Source of the DNA: Bdellovibrionales bacterium
GTDB taxonomy: Bacteria > Bdellovibrionota > JAFGOL01
Length of the DNA: 5,586 bases
Assembly: GCA_022707945.1 (NCBI GenBank)
Contig: JAKIZQ010000069.1
Span: 1-5,586, forward strand
Direction of reading: 5' to 3'
Shown here: positions 4,680-5,586 of the stretch, piece by piece
Layout: every line of letters begins with the position of its first letter
How positions within the stretch are numbered: the first letter of the stretch is position 1
Program-made: the position numbers and the translations under genes
The notes under the pieces: generated by a model
Told to the model about the DNA's origin: nothing
Database searches by the model: none
What the model saw: the letters and a program-made list of their open reading frames with translations, nothing else

Positions 4680-5586
4680 ATGGCTATTAAAAAAACGATA
4701 AAAAAGGTCGCTAAAAAGGCTACTAAACAAACTAAGAGTAGTAAAACTAGCAAGACCGTAAAAAGCAAACCTATAAAAAGTACTAAAAAAGTTTCTTCAA
4801 AAAAGGCACCAAAGGAAGAAATTAAGAAAGTAGTAAAAAAACCTACAAAAAAAGCAACTACAAAAAAAACGACCAAAAAGAAGATAACAACTAAAAAAGT
4901 ATCGACTAAAAAGGTTATAACAAAAAAAACTACGAAGAAGATAAAAGTTCTTGTAGCAGAGCCTGATTATCGTATAAACGAAGAACTTACTTTAACAAAA
5001 TATGACATAGGTGCACACACAGCCCCTAATGTTTATCATAAAGACCCTATGCAAACAGAGGAACCACCACATACTTATGACATAAATAAGGTCGTTATAC
5101 TTCCTATAGATCCAAAATTCGCTTTCATATATTGGGAGGTAAGACAAGACACTATAGACGGTGTTATCTCTGCTTTTGGACCTGGTAAACTTACTCTTAG
5201 GGTTTATGATGTAACCAATATTGAGTTCAACGGTTATAATGCACACGAGTGGTGGGACATGGATGTCCATCACCGTTTTGGAACTTGGTATTTGAGGCAC
5301 AACAAGAGTGACAGGAACCTTATGGTAGATATAGGCATTCGTGGTAACGACGGTAATTTTCATGCAATATATCGTTCTAAAGCCATATATTTCCCAAGGG
5401 ATTTTATGGTGGGTCCAGGGAAAATACTTTGGATGTTGGTGGACGAATTTGGTAATAAATTGATATCAGATATAGAAGATTATACGGACGCAGATCTTGA
5501 GCTGCTGAAGAAGATAATGGGAGTAGATAGATTTAAGAGATTTATGAAGGGTGGTCTTGATATATTCTTAGGTGCTTCAGCTTGGG
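4680..5586 (+). CDS. DUF4912 domain protein with lysine-rich N-terminal tail (partial, runs off right edge)
   Basis: The frame is open from ATG 4680 to the end of the window (302 codons) with no stop. Residues 1-90 form a lysine-rich, Thr/Val/Ser-spaced tail with about 38 lysines, like histone H1 C-terminal tails. It has no aromatic residues and is probably disordered. From about residue 137 the sequence follows the DUF4912 pattern: KVVILPIDPKFAFIYWEV, LTLRVYDVT, the strand LMVDIGIRGNDGNFHAIYRS with AIYFPRD after it, and later the acidic DYTDADLELLKKIMG segment. DUF4912 has no established biochemical role that I know of. In several genomes it lies next to glycan-acting (GH57-type) genes, but what follows here is outside the window. 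The tail suggests DNA, RNA or polyanion binding, which is an inference from charge only. It has its own promoter and Shine-Dalgarno. Confidence 0.82.
   Translation, partial: MAIKKTIKKVAKKATKQTKSSKTSKTVKSKPIKSTKKVSSKKAPKEEIKKVVKKPTKKATTKKTTKKKITTKKVSTKKVITKKTTKKIKVLVAEPDYRINEELTLTKYDIGAHTAPNVYHKDPMQTEEPPHTYDINKVVILPIDPKFAFIYWEVRQDTIDGVISAFGPGKLTLRVYDVTNIEFNGYNAHEWWDMDVHHRFGTWYLRHNKSDRNLMVDIGIRGNDGNFHAIYRSKAIYFPRDFMVGPGKILWMLVDEFGNKLISDIEDYTDADLELLKKIMGVDRFKRFMKGGLDIFLGASAW
4683..4949 (+). repeat. Lysine-rich low-complexity coding repeat
   Basis: This A-rich stretch encodes residues 2-90 of the DUF4912 protein, dominated by KK pairs spaced by Thr, Val, Ser and Pro. The clearest tandem order is at residues 70-87 (4887-4940), where five-residue units read TTKKV, STKKV, ITKKT. 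The units are not exact DNA copies: both AAA and AAG are used and the Thr codons vary. The repeat is therefore kept at the protein level rather than being a recent DNA expansion. Confidence 0.75.

Noticed and set aside
4652..4876. Minus-strand frame that looks like a hydrophobic membrane protein rich in Phe, Val and Leu
   Set aside because: It is the reverse of the lysine-codon repeat: AAA/AAG read backwards gives TTT/CTT, hence Phe and Leu. It also spans the promoter and start of the DUF4912 gene.
4992..5363. Minus-strand open frame of 123 codons opposite the DUF4912 domain
   Set aside because: The forward frame has a clear domain match with a ribosome binding site. The reverse frame has no recognisable motif and a cysteine- and tyrosine-rich, shadow-like composition.

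Overview
The window is bacterial DNA, fairly AT-rich, with frequent ATA (Ile) and AGA/AGG (Arg) codons and purine-rich ribosome binding sites. A signal peptide, a sigma-54 type promoter and the protein families present fit a Gram-negative-like, probably anaerobic bacterium. The phylum cannot be fixed from the sequence. DUF4912 proteins with lysine-rich tails and free-standing short DUF721 genes occur in several deep-branching lineages, so any name would be a guess.

Layout from left to right. Positions 1-123 are probably the last 40 codons of an unidentified gene. Positions 124-349 form a regulatory region. It holds two inverted repeats of identical architecture (TGYAC-N6-GTRCA) placed 73 bp apart, then a near-consensus sigma-54 promoter (TGGCATG-N4-TTGCTT), then a strong Shine-Dalgarno. 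This controls a 475-residue radical SAM protein (350-1777) with a CxxxCxxC cluster motif and a three-cysteine twitch/SPASM-like C-terminal part. A short gap with a weak hairpin and a TATAAT box leads to a secreted protein of unknown function (1837-2904) with SH3-like stretches. Its stop overlaps, as ATGA, the start of an HD-domain tRNA nucleotidyltransferase/poly(A) polymerase (2901-4304). A short DUF721/DciA-like gene (4273-4581, minus strand) converges on it and overlaps its 3' end by 32 bp. From a 98-bp divergent spacer with a good sigma-70 type promoter, a DUF4912 protein with a histone H1-like lysine-rich tail starts at 4680 and runs off the right edge.

How the genes work together: cca (tRNA 3'-end maturation) and the DUF721 gene (replicative helicase loading, if a true DciA) are housekeeping-type functions. 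The radical SAM gene stands apart as a single, regulated unit under an activator-dependent promoter. The secreted protein is translationally coupled to cca but has no obvious functional link to it. I see no CRISPR array, insertion sequence, phage gene, tRNA or rRNA, and no clear new multi-gene system. The least ordinary signals are the sigma-54 control region with twin matching sites and the lysine-rich tail fused to DUF4912.
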